From positions 29,197,083-29,261,082 of the forward strand of contig NC_084671.1 of NCBI RefSeq assembly GCF_028389875.1: a DNA stretch of 64,000 nucleotides, read 5' to 3'. The notes below the pieces were generated by a model. That model saw only the letters and a program-made list of their open reading frames with translations, had not been told where the DNA came from and ran no database searches. Source of the stretch: Rhea pennata (taxonomy: Eukaryota > Chordata > Aves > Rheiformes > Rheidae). Shown in pieces: positions 45,201 through 55,564 of the stretch. The first letter of the stretch is position 1, and every line of letters starts with the position of its first letter. The position numbers and the translations under genes were made by a program.

Positions 45201-46665
45201 CAGAATCCATTGGCCAATTTCAGCTCCATTTGATCAGAGTGTCAGATTTCAAAGATAATAAACTCCTAAAAGCATGGGAAAGCAAGCAGAGGGTGGTTGG
45301 GGACCTGGGACGTAAACCAGGGGAAAACTAGTCTTAACGAGTTCTGATCTTTGCAGAGAAGTTTATTGGAGTACAGCAAGGGTCTTTCCGTTGCAGCAAT
45401 GCAGATGCTGCTCCAGGTTTCCTGGTATAGCTTACTCGCAGTGTGGTAGCAAGGGATTCCATTCAGCTGTTACCTTGTGACTGCAGCTATGCTTCGGCCA
45501 GTGGTTGGTGTTCTGGGGCATATCCCAGTAGCAGTCTGAATGTATCTCTTACCATACGTGTTTCATCAGCATGGCTGCAACCTTCAAATCTTGGTCACAT
45601 GCACTATACTATACTCTGTACTAGTCACAGGCTATGAGATAGGTGAGGAGGGATCTGCATGAGGAGGAGTCAGCAGCATCTGCTTGTAGAAACATATTTC
45701 AGGAGACTCATTTTCACAGACGCCTTCTCCACTGTTCTCTAACCTCAACTCCCATGATGAGGTGTCATCAGTGGAGGGATTTCTTGAGTTGCTCTTTGAC
45801 TTCCTCAGTCTGCAAGTGAACCTGTCTGCCAGGCATTTTAAGAATACTCTTGACAAATGCAGTGTTACTGGATGCACAAGAAGGGACTGGGATCTCTTGT
45901 CTGGGGTGGCATAGCTTGAGACAGCTGCTGATAACTGAGCTGCAGAGACCTCTGCACACAAGATTTAATGACGATGTCTTATCTGTAGAAGCCCAGTTGA
46001 GTCTTTGATCACACTTCCATGTGGATGTGTCTAAAAACCACAAGTGTGGCTTGAGTCAGCCACACTTGGCAGCTTTTCTTGAATTAAGCTTTGCCCTCTC
46101 TGCAGTAACTTTATTTCCTGGGCTCCTGGATTTAGGACAGATGTCTAGACAAAGTGAGGAAAGGGCTCTGAGTAAAGGCCATTCCTCCAAACATTCACTA
46201 GCTAGAGGAAAATTCATGGTTAGTGCAATGCTATGCTTCTGCGAGAAGTCAGTGCTGGTCTCTTCAGAACAGGAGGACTTAGAGTTCTCTAAATCCCCTT
46301 CTGTATAGGCCATACATTATAATCACATGTCAACACAAGCAAAAGAGAGCTCTCCTCCTGCTATCTCATGGCCTCTCTGCTAGGGCATCTCCACATTGGC
46401 CACACCACTGGCACCACCACAAGTGTCAGAACTGCTCCTTCAATGTCTGCAGTGGAATTGGCACCCTGCTGCAAACAGGTTGAGCAGAAATCGTCCAACA
46501 GAGAGGACCCCTCTTTGAGGGCAGAGCACATACCACAGAACATCAAACTTCTCCCTTCCCAGTAAAGAGCGATCAGCACCCAGGCATGACTGCCAGCAAG
46601 GGCACCAGCCTCTCCTCACCCCAGTAGTTTCTTTCCTCTGGCTTCTGCCAGGCCTACTTACCCCT
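42278..46665. other. Intergenic DNA between TRA2B and IGF2BP2, part 1
   Basis: No recognisable coding sequence, RNA gene or repeat family. Short frames on both strands are domain-free. Regulatory elements cannot be excluded. Confidence 0.45.
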
Positions 46666-46667
46666 AC

Positions 46668-47855
46668 TCACAGAATTACAGAATGACTGAGATAGGAAGG
46701 AACCTATGGAGATTAGCTAGTCCAAACCCCTGCTCAAGCAGGGTCACCTAGAGCAGCAGGACCCTGTGAAGATGGCTTCTGAAAACCTCCGAGGATGGAG
46801 ACTCCACAACTTCACTGGGCAACCTGTTCCAGTGCTTTGTCTCCCTCACATGAGAAAAGTTCTTCCTTCTGTTCACATGCAACTTCCTGTGTTTCTGTTG
46901 GTGCCCATTGCCCACTTGTCCAATTACTGGGCACCACTGAGTAGAGTCTGTCATCATTCTCTTTACATCCTCCCCTCAGATATTTATCAGCATGGATAAG
47001 ATTTCCCCCAGCAGTCTTTGCTTCTCCAGGCTCAGCAGTCCCAGCTCTTCCAGCCTTTCCTCACAGGATAGATGCTCCAGTCCCTTAAGGATCTTAGTGG
47101 TCTTTCGCTAGACTCGCTCCAGTACCTTCATATCTCTAGTGTACTGCAGAGCCCAGCACTGGACAAAATACTCCAGGAGTTGCCTCAGCAGGGCTCAGCA
47201 GAGGGGAAGTATCACCTTCTTTGACCTGCTGGCAACACTCTTCCTAAGGCAGTCCATGGTCAACTCATTGTCCCCCAGGACTCCCAAGTATTTCTCTGCA
47301 GAGTTACTTTCCAGCAGCTCAGCCCCAAGCCTGTACTGGTACATGGGGTTATTCCTCCATAACTACAGGACTCTGCACTTTCCTTTATTGAACCTCAAAA
47401 GGTTCCTATCTGCCCATTTCTTTGATGAATAAATTGAACAAGATTGGAGCCAGTATTGACCCCGCAGTACACTGCTACTGTCTGGCCTCCAACTAGATTT
47501 TGTGCCACTTACCACAACCCTCTGAGCTCTGTCATTCAGCCACTTTTCAGTCCACTTCACTGTTGGCTCATCTAGCCCATGCTTTCTCAACTTGCCTGTG
47601 GATATGCTACAAGAGACAGTGTCAAAAGCCTTGCTGAAGCCAAGCTAGAAAACATCCACTGCTCTCCTCGCCTCTACCAAGCCAGTTGGAAGGCTATCAG
47701 GTGGGTTAAGCGTGATTTCCCCTTGGTGAAATCATGCTGACTATTTCTAATCACCTTCCTGTCCTTCATGTAGCTGGAGATGGTTTCCAGGATTACCTAC
47801 TCTATCACTGTCCCGTGGATTGAAGTAAAGCTGGCCATCCTGAAGTCATCCCTGA
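46668..47855 (-). mobile_element. CR1 LINE fragment (antisense), frames decayed
   Basis: The left edge shows the reversed CR1 3' end (CAGAATTACAGAATGACTGA, then TAGTCCAAACCCCTGCTCA). The order then follows ORF2 backwards through LLESNSAEKYLG-like sequence to the reverse-transcriptase region near 47360-47640 (RKHGLDEPTVKWTEKWLNDR in one frame). Similarity fades near 47855. Several frameshifts and stops make it older than the copy in TRA2B. Confidence 0.85.
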
Positions 47856-49700
47856 AAAGCTGTCTGGACTGACCAATATCTGGGTCTGAACAGATTGCTG
47901 CCCTGCACAGCTACAGACGGAGTGCTGATGTAACCCAAAAGTGGAGACAAGGTGGAGAATGGGCTGAAGTAGTGTGCTGATCTGCCCTAAAGTTGCTGTG
48001 ACCTTTATGCTCCTGTATTCCACATCCAGTTCCTCTACTCAATGCCCTCAAGGTAACTCAGCTGAAGTTCTTGCACATGTTGGCTGTTGGCCCAATGCAG
48101 CTGTCATGCTCCCTGCCAGCTGCCAGAGATGAGCATTTTTGGGGGCTACATAAAGCATGTCCACACGGCTGCTCCCAGGGCCTTTAGGTAAGAGCTGAAA
48201 GTGTTCCCAACACCAGGCAAGATGAGCAACCACTCTTCAAGATAGAAATAAGAGCCAACAGATTTTGTTCTAAGATCCTTCCTGGGGAAATGCCATTCCT
48301 TCTAGCATTCTAGGGTTTTTCAGATACGTGTGTCAATTACGTTCAGTTTTTTATCTACCATCATAGGTAAATGCATTTTTAATAAATTTAGAAAAACAAA
48401 TACATTTAAAATCAACCCCTAAGACTTCTTACACATACAAATTAACTTGAAACAGGGTCTTAACAGCATCTCTGTCCAGGAGGTCTCCACAATTAGCACA
48501 GTCTTTTCTACCTAAGAATAATGCAACCATGTGCATAGCAATGAGCGCCTGAAACTCTGTGGGACTGAAGAGAGAAAAAAGAAGAGAAACTCTCTTGGCA
48601 CTATTTGCATGAGCAACATGTTTCAACTCTTTAGTAAAGCTTGTTATTCCTAAAAAAACCACCCATTTTTTAACTTAGCAACTCATTAATTTGAATTACA
48701 GTCTTTTTTTTTATTGTTCACATTTTGATTTCTGTAAGTCAATCTCAAGAAAGTTAGCTATTCCATAGCTAATATAAGCCAGGTTTAGAGCAAAGAAAAG
48801 CTGACCTTTTTTTTTTTCCAGCAATCACATGTACAGCTCTTCATGACTTTCTTGTGTGTAAATCTCTGGCATTTGGACTTTGCTGGAAGGACTTGGTCCT
48901 AAACTCCTTAAACCCCCATGCATTCAAGATTGCATAGCCTTAGTATTAGAACAGCCATCAAAACTTTGAGCATGCTATGAAAGAACCATTACATCAAAGA
49001 ACATCATCACTGCTAGTCTCTGTCCACCATTCCCATCTTCAGAAAGCTTAAAAGTTGTGTCTCAGCAGTGCTCAGTTACTTTACAAATGTAACTTGCAAT
49101 CAGTGGAAACACAGTTACTCTTTAAGCTACTGGGCCAAGACGATTATCTTGCACCTTGGCATTCCTAAGTGTTAGATGCTGATCACATGAAAGCCATTGA
49201 AAAGTTTCAGGCAGATAAGGAAAACTGATTAGAAAATCTTGCTATGCTACCTTTGAAATTAAGTGATGCCTTAACTGCAGCATGCGCTAGTGTGCAGTGC
49301 AGGCTAGGATGGAGCAAATAGGAGAAAGTCCATTTTTTGTATGCTGTTTGCTTGCAGACATCAACTCTAAATGATGACATACTGTGTTCAAACCACCTTG
49401 ATGAACATTTCTACATACACCGCTTTTTTTGATTTCAAAGATGCTTAATGTTTTGTTGCAATGATTTAGTAGATTTTCACTTGTGTCATAGCAAGCAGTG
49501 GTCTCAGTATCCTCTTTTCAAAGAGGAACTAATATGCTCTTTGTGATGTGTAATTCCATCCTACCAAGATGGATTACTTCAGCTATAATGAATCTTTGAG
49601 AAAAATACTTAGTTTACAGTCACAACCAAGTGCTCTGTTACTGATAACCTTAGCTAATTTTATGATACTTTTCTATCATTTCTGTAGCAGCTGCTTAGTT
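47856..49700. other. Intergenic DNA between TRA2B and IGF2BP2, part 2
   Basis: AT-rich DNA, CpG-poor, without recognisable genes or repeats. Confidence 0.45.
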
Positions 49701-49716
49701 TTGTTGCCAGGAAGTC

Positions 49717-49913
49717 TATAAAAGTCAGAATACCATTTCAAGGACGCTCCTAAGAGCTACAGTGGGGCGATGTCTCTGGGCCATCCCAGCGGCGCGTTGC
49801 CTCGTCTCCGACACACGACAAGTGAAAGAACACAGCAGCACGAACCACGGGAAGCCTCCCAGAGTCATCACCATCTCTAATCCTTACAAAACCACGTTCC
49901 AGTTCAGTGTAAG
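49717..49913 (+). other. TATA box plus CpG-dense patch with splice donor; candidate exon of unknown gene
   Basis: A canonical TATAAAAG lies at 49717-49724. About 45 bp further begins a patch of roughly 130 bp with ten CpGs, in otherwise CpG-poor DNA. One frame is open across it and ends PPRVITISNPYKTTFQFS, followed by AGT|GTAAGA, a good donor, at about 49910. In another frame the ATG at 49770 gives 36 codons to a stop. I recognise neither peptide as a known family. The base composition suggests an exon, a young insertion, or a small regulatory island. Confidence 0.35.
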
Positions 49914-51778
49914 ATGGGCAAAACCTTGTTTTCTTCTGAGCTGCATCTTGACTCAGTGGAGTGTTACCAGTGCAGTAACTGTCACCATCACGATCCTTGA
50001 AATTATATAACTCAACTAAAAATACACAAAGCTTTGGGAGAAAGGGGGGAGAAAGACATTTTTATCACTACTTCTAAAAAAAAAACCCTCCTCGTTGCAG
50101 ACTCAGGCAGTTACAGCAGTAGTTTTTAGAATATAAAATCAAAGCCAAGTTACTAGAACTCTATTCCTGGCTACATTGGATTCCCTATATCTTGAGCCTG
50201 CAGGTCCTAGATACTGAGCCTCAGGCATATGTTTTACTTGGGATAAATATATGGCATAATGCCATCTTCAGACAAAGTAAACCTAACTACACTTGCTTCA
50301 GCAGGCTGGAGCTGCCCTGCAAACACAGATTTCTCTCTGCAGTACTTCTTGGGCACCAAAAGTCACTTTTGTGACTTCGTCAAAATTCAAAAAAAAAAAA
50401 AAAAAAAAAGTCATTTTGTAAAAAACTTTGAACCTTTCCATCTGAGATGTGCTGCACAAGCACAATAGGTGGCTGTCGGGGGAAATGAATGAGCCTGGAG
50501 GAGAGATGACTCAGACCTGGTCACTCGCGTATGAATCTCCAAAACCCTTTGCAAGGCTGTTTCCACACTTCTGCCTCGCTCTGCTTACATTCTTCAGCCT
50601 ATACACCTCAGTGTGGGAACTGGGGGTGCCTCTTCCCTGACAGCAAGCTCCTGGCTCAGGGGGTTTTGGAGGCCTTTCACCTCAGGAAGGATGTCAGACC
50701 CTGGGGGCAGGAAAAGTGATTTGGAGTTTATTTTTGGCCTTTTTTGACACTGCTGCTCAGGTAATGTCTCATCCACAGTTCTGATTTCAGAGGTACATCC
50801 CAGCACAAAAGGACAAGTCACTGCTTCACGTATTGCAACTGAAATCAAGCACGGTCAAGACTGACAGTGATTAGAATCAGCTCTGCAGAGATTTCTTCTG
50901 TGTGAGAAATGAGTGAAAAAAAATGAATGTCCTTAATGATTCAGGCCAGGTGATAGCTCAGTTGGGCAGTTCAGAGATACAAGGCATGTTCCTCCTAAGC
51001 AGGGTACGTAAGAGGTTGATGGGTACCATTCTGTTGGCTACTAGCACTCAACTTCAATGGCCAAGACCAAAACAGTCATTTGGGACATAGGAGATGTGCG
51101 TGGGACTGCTGCTGTTGCACATCTTTTTTTCATTTCCAAATGAAAGATAACCTGTCGGTGGGTTTTAGAGACCTTTGACTCATAAACCAGGTTTGTAGCC
51201 CAAAGCTGAGCTGTTGTGATGCCAGCTCATGTGTGCTTTGCCAGATGAGAATAGTTTTGCCCCAGGGCTGCAAGGGCTCAGCTCCACTGCTGAAGATTAG
51301 GAGCTCTGGGGAACCAGGGATCGTGCTAGAGCTCATAACCGGAGATACTCACAGCCACAGCATGCCTGGATGAGCAAAGCTGGGCTGCCCAGCCCACTAC
51401 CCCACAGGTGACAAGACATGACAGCTTTCCCTGGTTCAGTGGGATCAGTCAAAATCATTTCAGGAGTCTAGTACAGTCACTGAAAATTCCAGCAAATGAT
51501 TTCCAGAACCCATTTGCCTCTAAAGGCAACAGCTTTTAGAGTCTTGGCTAAAATACTGTAGGAAGAACTAGCTGCTGCTAGATGCCCCTTTGCCTCTGCT
51601 TTGCTAGGCAAAGTGGCCCGGCTTCCTCCCCTCTCCCCAGAGACCCTGCAGGCCTGACTCTGGCCCATCTCAGCAGCCCTCCACAGTTCCTCTCTGTGTT
51701 TTTCTGGCTCCCTCTTGCAGCTGGAGCCCCAAACCAAACATGGGTTCCAGGTGTGGGCTCCCCAGCATCAAGTACAGC
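49914..51778. other. Intergenic DNA, no gene recognised
   Basis: It contains an A21 run (50389-50409) and otherwise unassigned sequence. No domain-bearing frame is seen. Confidence 0.4.
50389..50409 (+). repeat. Poly(A) tract, 21 bases
   Basis: Uninterrupted A21. No obvious processed gene copy precedes it. Confidence 0.9.
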
Positions 51779-51852
51779 TGCAGCACTCTTTGGGGAAGGA
51801 TGCTCCAGCTTAGGGATCCAGTGTGGGACCCCCAAACAAATTTCCATGTTAA
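51779..51852 (+). repeat. 70-bp direct repeat, copy 1
   Basis: Matches 53548-53620 with only a handful of differences by eye, including the identical block GATCCAGTGTGGGACCCCCA. Repeat family not recognised. Confidence 0.8.
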
Positions 51853-51889
51853 AACAGCTTCCCTTGCGCTTCTGGCCCCGCTCCTAATG

Positions 51890-52300
51890 TGGCCCTGTTA
51901 CCTTTGCCAAGTTTGCAATGAGAGAACCATGCCAGCTTGTGTTCAACCCAGCGCCCACCATCACTCTCAGATCCTTTCCACAGCACCATTGCTCTGCCAG
52001 GTCATTCTGCATCTGGTTGTGTGGGTTACCGTGCTCTAGGTGTGGGACTATGTTGTCCCTTGTGTCAGCCAGTCCCCCTAATTTAGTGTCATTATTCGTG
52101 TCAGCAATGGAGATACTCAGCAGCAAGGACCCCACTATTGACTCTCAAACCACTCTGTTCCTTACCATCCACTGGCTGGAGATTGAGCTACTGATTTCTG
52201 CCCTTTGTGCTTGGCAGTTCAGCCAGCTTTCAGCCCATCAGACAGGCCATCTATCCAGCACCCCTGGGTTGCACAGCCTTGGTTATAACTCTGCCTCATT
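51890..52300 (-). mobile_element. Decayed CR1 fragment, reverse-transcriptase/ORF2 middle (antisense)
   Basis: One minus-strand frame contains NDTKLGGLADTRDN, matching the [15 protein letters not shown] segment just after the catalytic ADD motif in the 55.6-58.5 kb copy. The first catalytic Asp codon region is altered (Asn-Asp). Flanking segments keep the expected order, but the frames are broken. Confidence 0.65.
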
Positions 52301-53547
52301 CAGAGACAAGGAATATACCATGATGACCAAGATGCTTAGTGCTTTTGAAAGCTGATTTAATATAATGTGATTGATTTTTTGGAAGGACAGCTGGGGGTGT
52401 TTATAGCTCCCTTTGGTGTCCCCACACAGCAGTGATTGATGTAGGTACCTCAGCTTTGCATGCTGCATCGGCACCATTTGGAGCCTGCAGTTTCCTGCGT
52501 TTATCTGACCCGATCCGGGGCTAAACACAAGCACTGCTGCACCAAGTGTAGTACAGCCTTTCTGGGTGATGACCAACCAGACTCATGCTGGTCCCCTTGC
52601 CTGTTGACAGAAAAGCCAAGCTCTTTAACCCTGTAGGTTTTACCAAAAGATCTGGACAGACTATACCCTATAATAGCACCTACATGTAAACCCCAAGACA
52701 ATCTCTTACTGCTTGTGGTTGTTGACTGCCTCGGAAGGTAAAACATCAACTTTGCACTGATGTGGGTGGGTTAATGGTGAATTCAACTTGTGATCAGCAT
52801 CTGTAATTCTTGCTGTTATGGTGCTGAAGCACAGCAGTTTTCAGGCTGGAGTATACTTACACACATATCTTTCCAACAGAGGCAGAGTAGAAGATATCTG
52901 AACCAGGACGAAGGTAGCATGTATTGCAAGCACTGGATGCTGCTAAATTTCAGTGGCTACATCCTATGAATGACTACCTAGAGCAGGGGTGCCAGGACAC
53001 CAGGAGCCAAATAAGCTAGGAGACAAGGAAGTACCCACCAATGACACTTTTAGAAGCAGAAGTGAGCTCCCAGCTTTCTCATTCATCTTTCCATGAATGT
53101 TTTTACATCCTCTCCAAGTGTGAAGGATTCTCATTGTGGACCTCTCTGACCCTACCATGATGGCTCTCAAAGGAAAACCCTGATTGCAATTCTTCCTGGA
53201 GCTAGGATAGCTGCCCATCACCAGTGTCTCTATCGCTGACCAACAGCAGGACAGGGTTAGAGCTGGGCCTCTCCCAGAAAATGCTTGCAGCCTCCAACAA
53301 TCAACAGATCAGGATTTCCTTTGGAAAAGGTGTCTTGGATGATGTAACCCGAGGAAATATTGAACATCCACAGTGTTGCTATTAAGGAGCTCCATAGCTT
53401 ACCTGCCCCCTAGGGACAGAGGGCTGAGCCAGCCTCCCACCCATGAGCAAGCCCTCCAGGCCTTGCAGTTTCACCATGACCTTCTCTCCATCCTGAGGCA
53501 ATATTGACCATCCCCGCTGTTCCTGGCAGACATTTCTCTAACCTATT
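52301..53547. other. Intergenic DNA between the direct repeats
   Basis: No gene recognised. If the 70-bp repeats belong to one element this could be its interior, but I see no retroelement coding frame. Confidence 0.35.
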
Positions 53548-53620
53548 TGCAGCACTCTTTGGGGATGGACGCTCCATCTTAGGGATCCAGTGTGGGACCC
53601 CCAAACAAATTTCTGTGTTA
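53548..53620 (+). repeat. 70-bp direct repeat, copy 2
   Basis: Same orientation as 51779-51852 and 1.77 kb away. The flanking sequences on both sides differ between the two copies. Confidence 0.8.
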
Positions 53621-54082
53621 AGCCCACCATTCTCATCTCATTAGATGAGGGCAAGTTACGCAGATCAATCCCTTCCTCTAGGCAGCAACACTCTCCATTT
53701 CTGTAGACAAAACAACTTACAATCATTTTAGTTCTCCCCTTTTGACCCTCCATTTGGTCCCAATCTTTTTTGAAGGGTGGTCCCACAAACTGGATGCCAT
53801 ACCTTAAGCTACTCTCCCTGAGCCTCTCTAAGCAGTTTTTTTCAAAGTTGCCACCTCTCTGAGATGACTAGTCATCAGGAGAAGACTAGTCCCCCAAGTA
53901 TTATTCATTTCATTATCAACTAATTACTCACATCGTGCAATCCGACTCAGAGTCACTTCCACGCTCTGCTTCCAATCCCACGCCATCCACGCACCAGTCA
54001 GTAGTGACTGTACTGTCACAGTAGTGACAGTGCCAGTGTATGGCACACATTCACTGCACACTTCTTAACTACAGTGACATAA

Positions 54083-54243
54083 GTTGCCCAGAGAGGTTGT
54101 GGAGTCTCCTCTGGAGATATTCAAAACCCACCTGGAGGCAATCCTGTCTAACATGCTCTAGGTGGCCCTGCTTGAGCAGGGGCGGTTGGACTAGATGATC
54201 TCCAGAGGTCCCTTCCAACCTCAATCATTCTGTGATTCTGTGG
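54083..54243 (+). mobile_element. Short CR1 3' fragment (sense)
   Basis: It begins TTGCCCAGAGAGGTTGTGGA and continues with GGAGATATTCAAAACCCACC, CATGCTCTAGGTG and GACTAGATGATCTCCAGAGG. It ends in the typical CR1 tail CATTCTGTGATTCTGTGG. It is the only sense-oriented CR1 here, about 160 bp, heavily 5'-truncated but well preserved. Confidence 0.92.
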
Positions 54244-55563
54244 TTTTGTGAAGTCTGTTAAAACACCATTTCTGTAAGCTGGGTTCAATGCACTGACCAC
54301 AGCCCCAGTCAGACCCCTAAAGCCCATGGGCTTCCAACGCAGCAGGCACCTCCGCACTGTACAACCTGCCTCAGTCCCCTGCAGCCCCAAACTTTGCCAA
54401 GTCTATGAACTGCACTGCTCATCTTGCCCCAACTTAACTTCCTCTCTGATATTTTTTTAACACAAAACCTCACAAGACAAATTTCACCCATAAAAGCTTA
54501 TCATCATCTCTCTGCAAAACACATACCCATGCTAAATTCTGCCTCTAGCTCACCCCACATTCTGCCCCCGCCCCCAGGCCCTCCAGCCTCTCCAGAGCAC
54601 TCCCAGTCAGGCACATGTTGCTTTGCCTTCCTCACACCCTGACTTTCCTGCATGTCAGATGCTGTAACATCATCTCTTTCCATGAGAAGCCCTCTTCAAC
54701 CCACCTTCACCTCTGACCCCTCCAGAAAAACACCCACTAGGCAAGTGGAAGGTTGCTCAAAAGTCACTGTTTATGCCTCATCTCCACCCTCCTCGTTTCC
54801 CATTCCTGGGCGCTGTTCCCCCAAAAGCACCCACCAAAAGCTTCCAAATTGGTACCCTGACTGCAGGCCCCAGTAATACTAGTCCATCAAAAAGGGGCCC
54901 AGATTAGGACAAAACCTACTGCTTACCCTCAACCTGCCCACTGCAAGACAGGCTTGCAAGGAAACCCATACTTACACAGGCTCACCATAAAGCAGTTTAA
55001 TTGATAAGAAGAAGGGCTGGAAAGCAAGAGCATGCAAATATTCTTCAGTTTTGCTAGTTCCTTCCTCTCCCAGCCATTTGCTTTATTCATTTCCCTAAGG
55101 GATCAGTCTGGCCTCCCTTCACCTCCTCTAACATCAGAAATGAGGCGCATGGCCTAGAGGTGTTTCTGAAGGCAAATATCTCCCTTCAGCCACCCTGACA
55201 GATATGTCCCTATGCCCAAAGTGCAGCCTGCAGAAGACCTCAGGAGATCTCTCATGCCAGCCCCCAGCACCAGGATGGCTTTTGTAATCCCAGACCAGAT
55301 GTTCATCTAACCTACTCCCAAAACCTCTAACAAAGGAATGTCACCACTTCCTTCTGTTTCAATGTTTGATTAACCAGTTATATTTTCCCTAATATCCTTT
55401 TTCCTAATAGCCTTTTTTAAAGTAGACCTTCATGCACATGGACAACATGCCTGTTATCCTGTCCTCCTCAGCCATCTCATTTCTAGACTAAACAAACCCT
55501 CCTTTGACCTTCCCTTGTTTGTGCTTTTTTTTTCCCCTCTTTTTATCATTCTTGCTCTTGTTT
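54244..55563. other. Intergenic DNA, no gene recognised
   Basis: Pyrimidine-rich in parts (54540-54900). No recognisable coding sequence or repeat. Confidence 0.4.
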
Positions 55564-55564
55564 C

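Noticed and set aside
51779-53620. An intact LTR element bounded by the 70-bp repeats
   Set aside because: The repeats are too short and lack TG...CA ends in a clear position. The interior holds no gag/pol-like frame, only a CR1 fragment.
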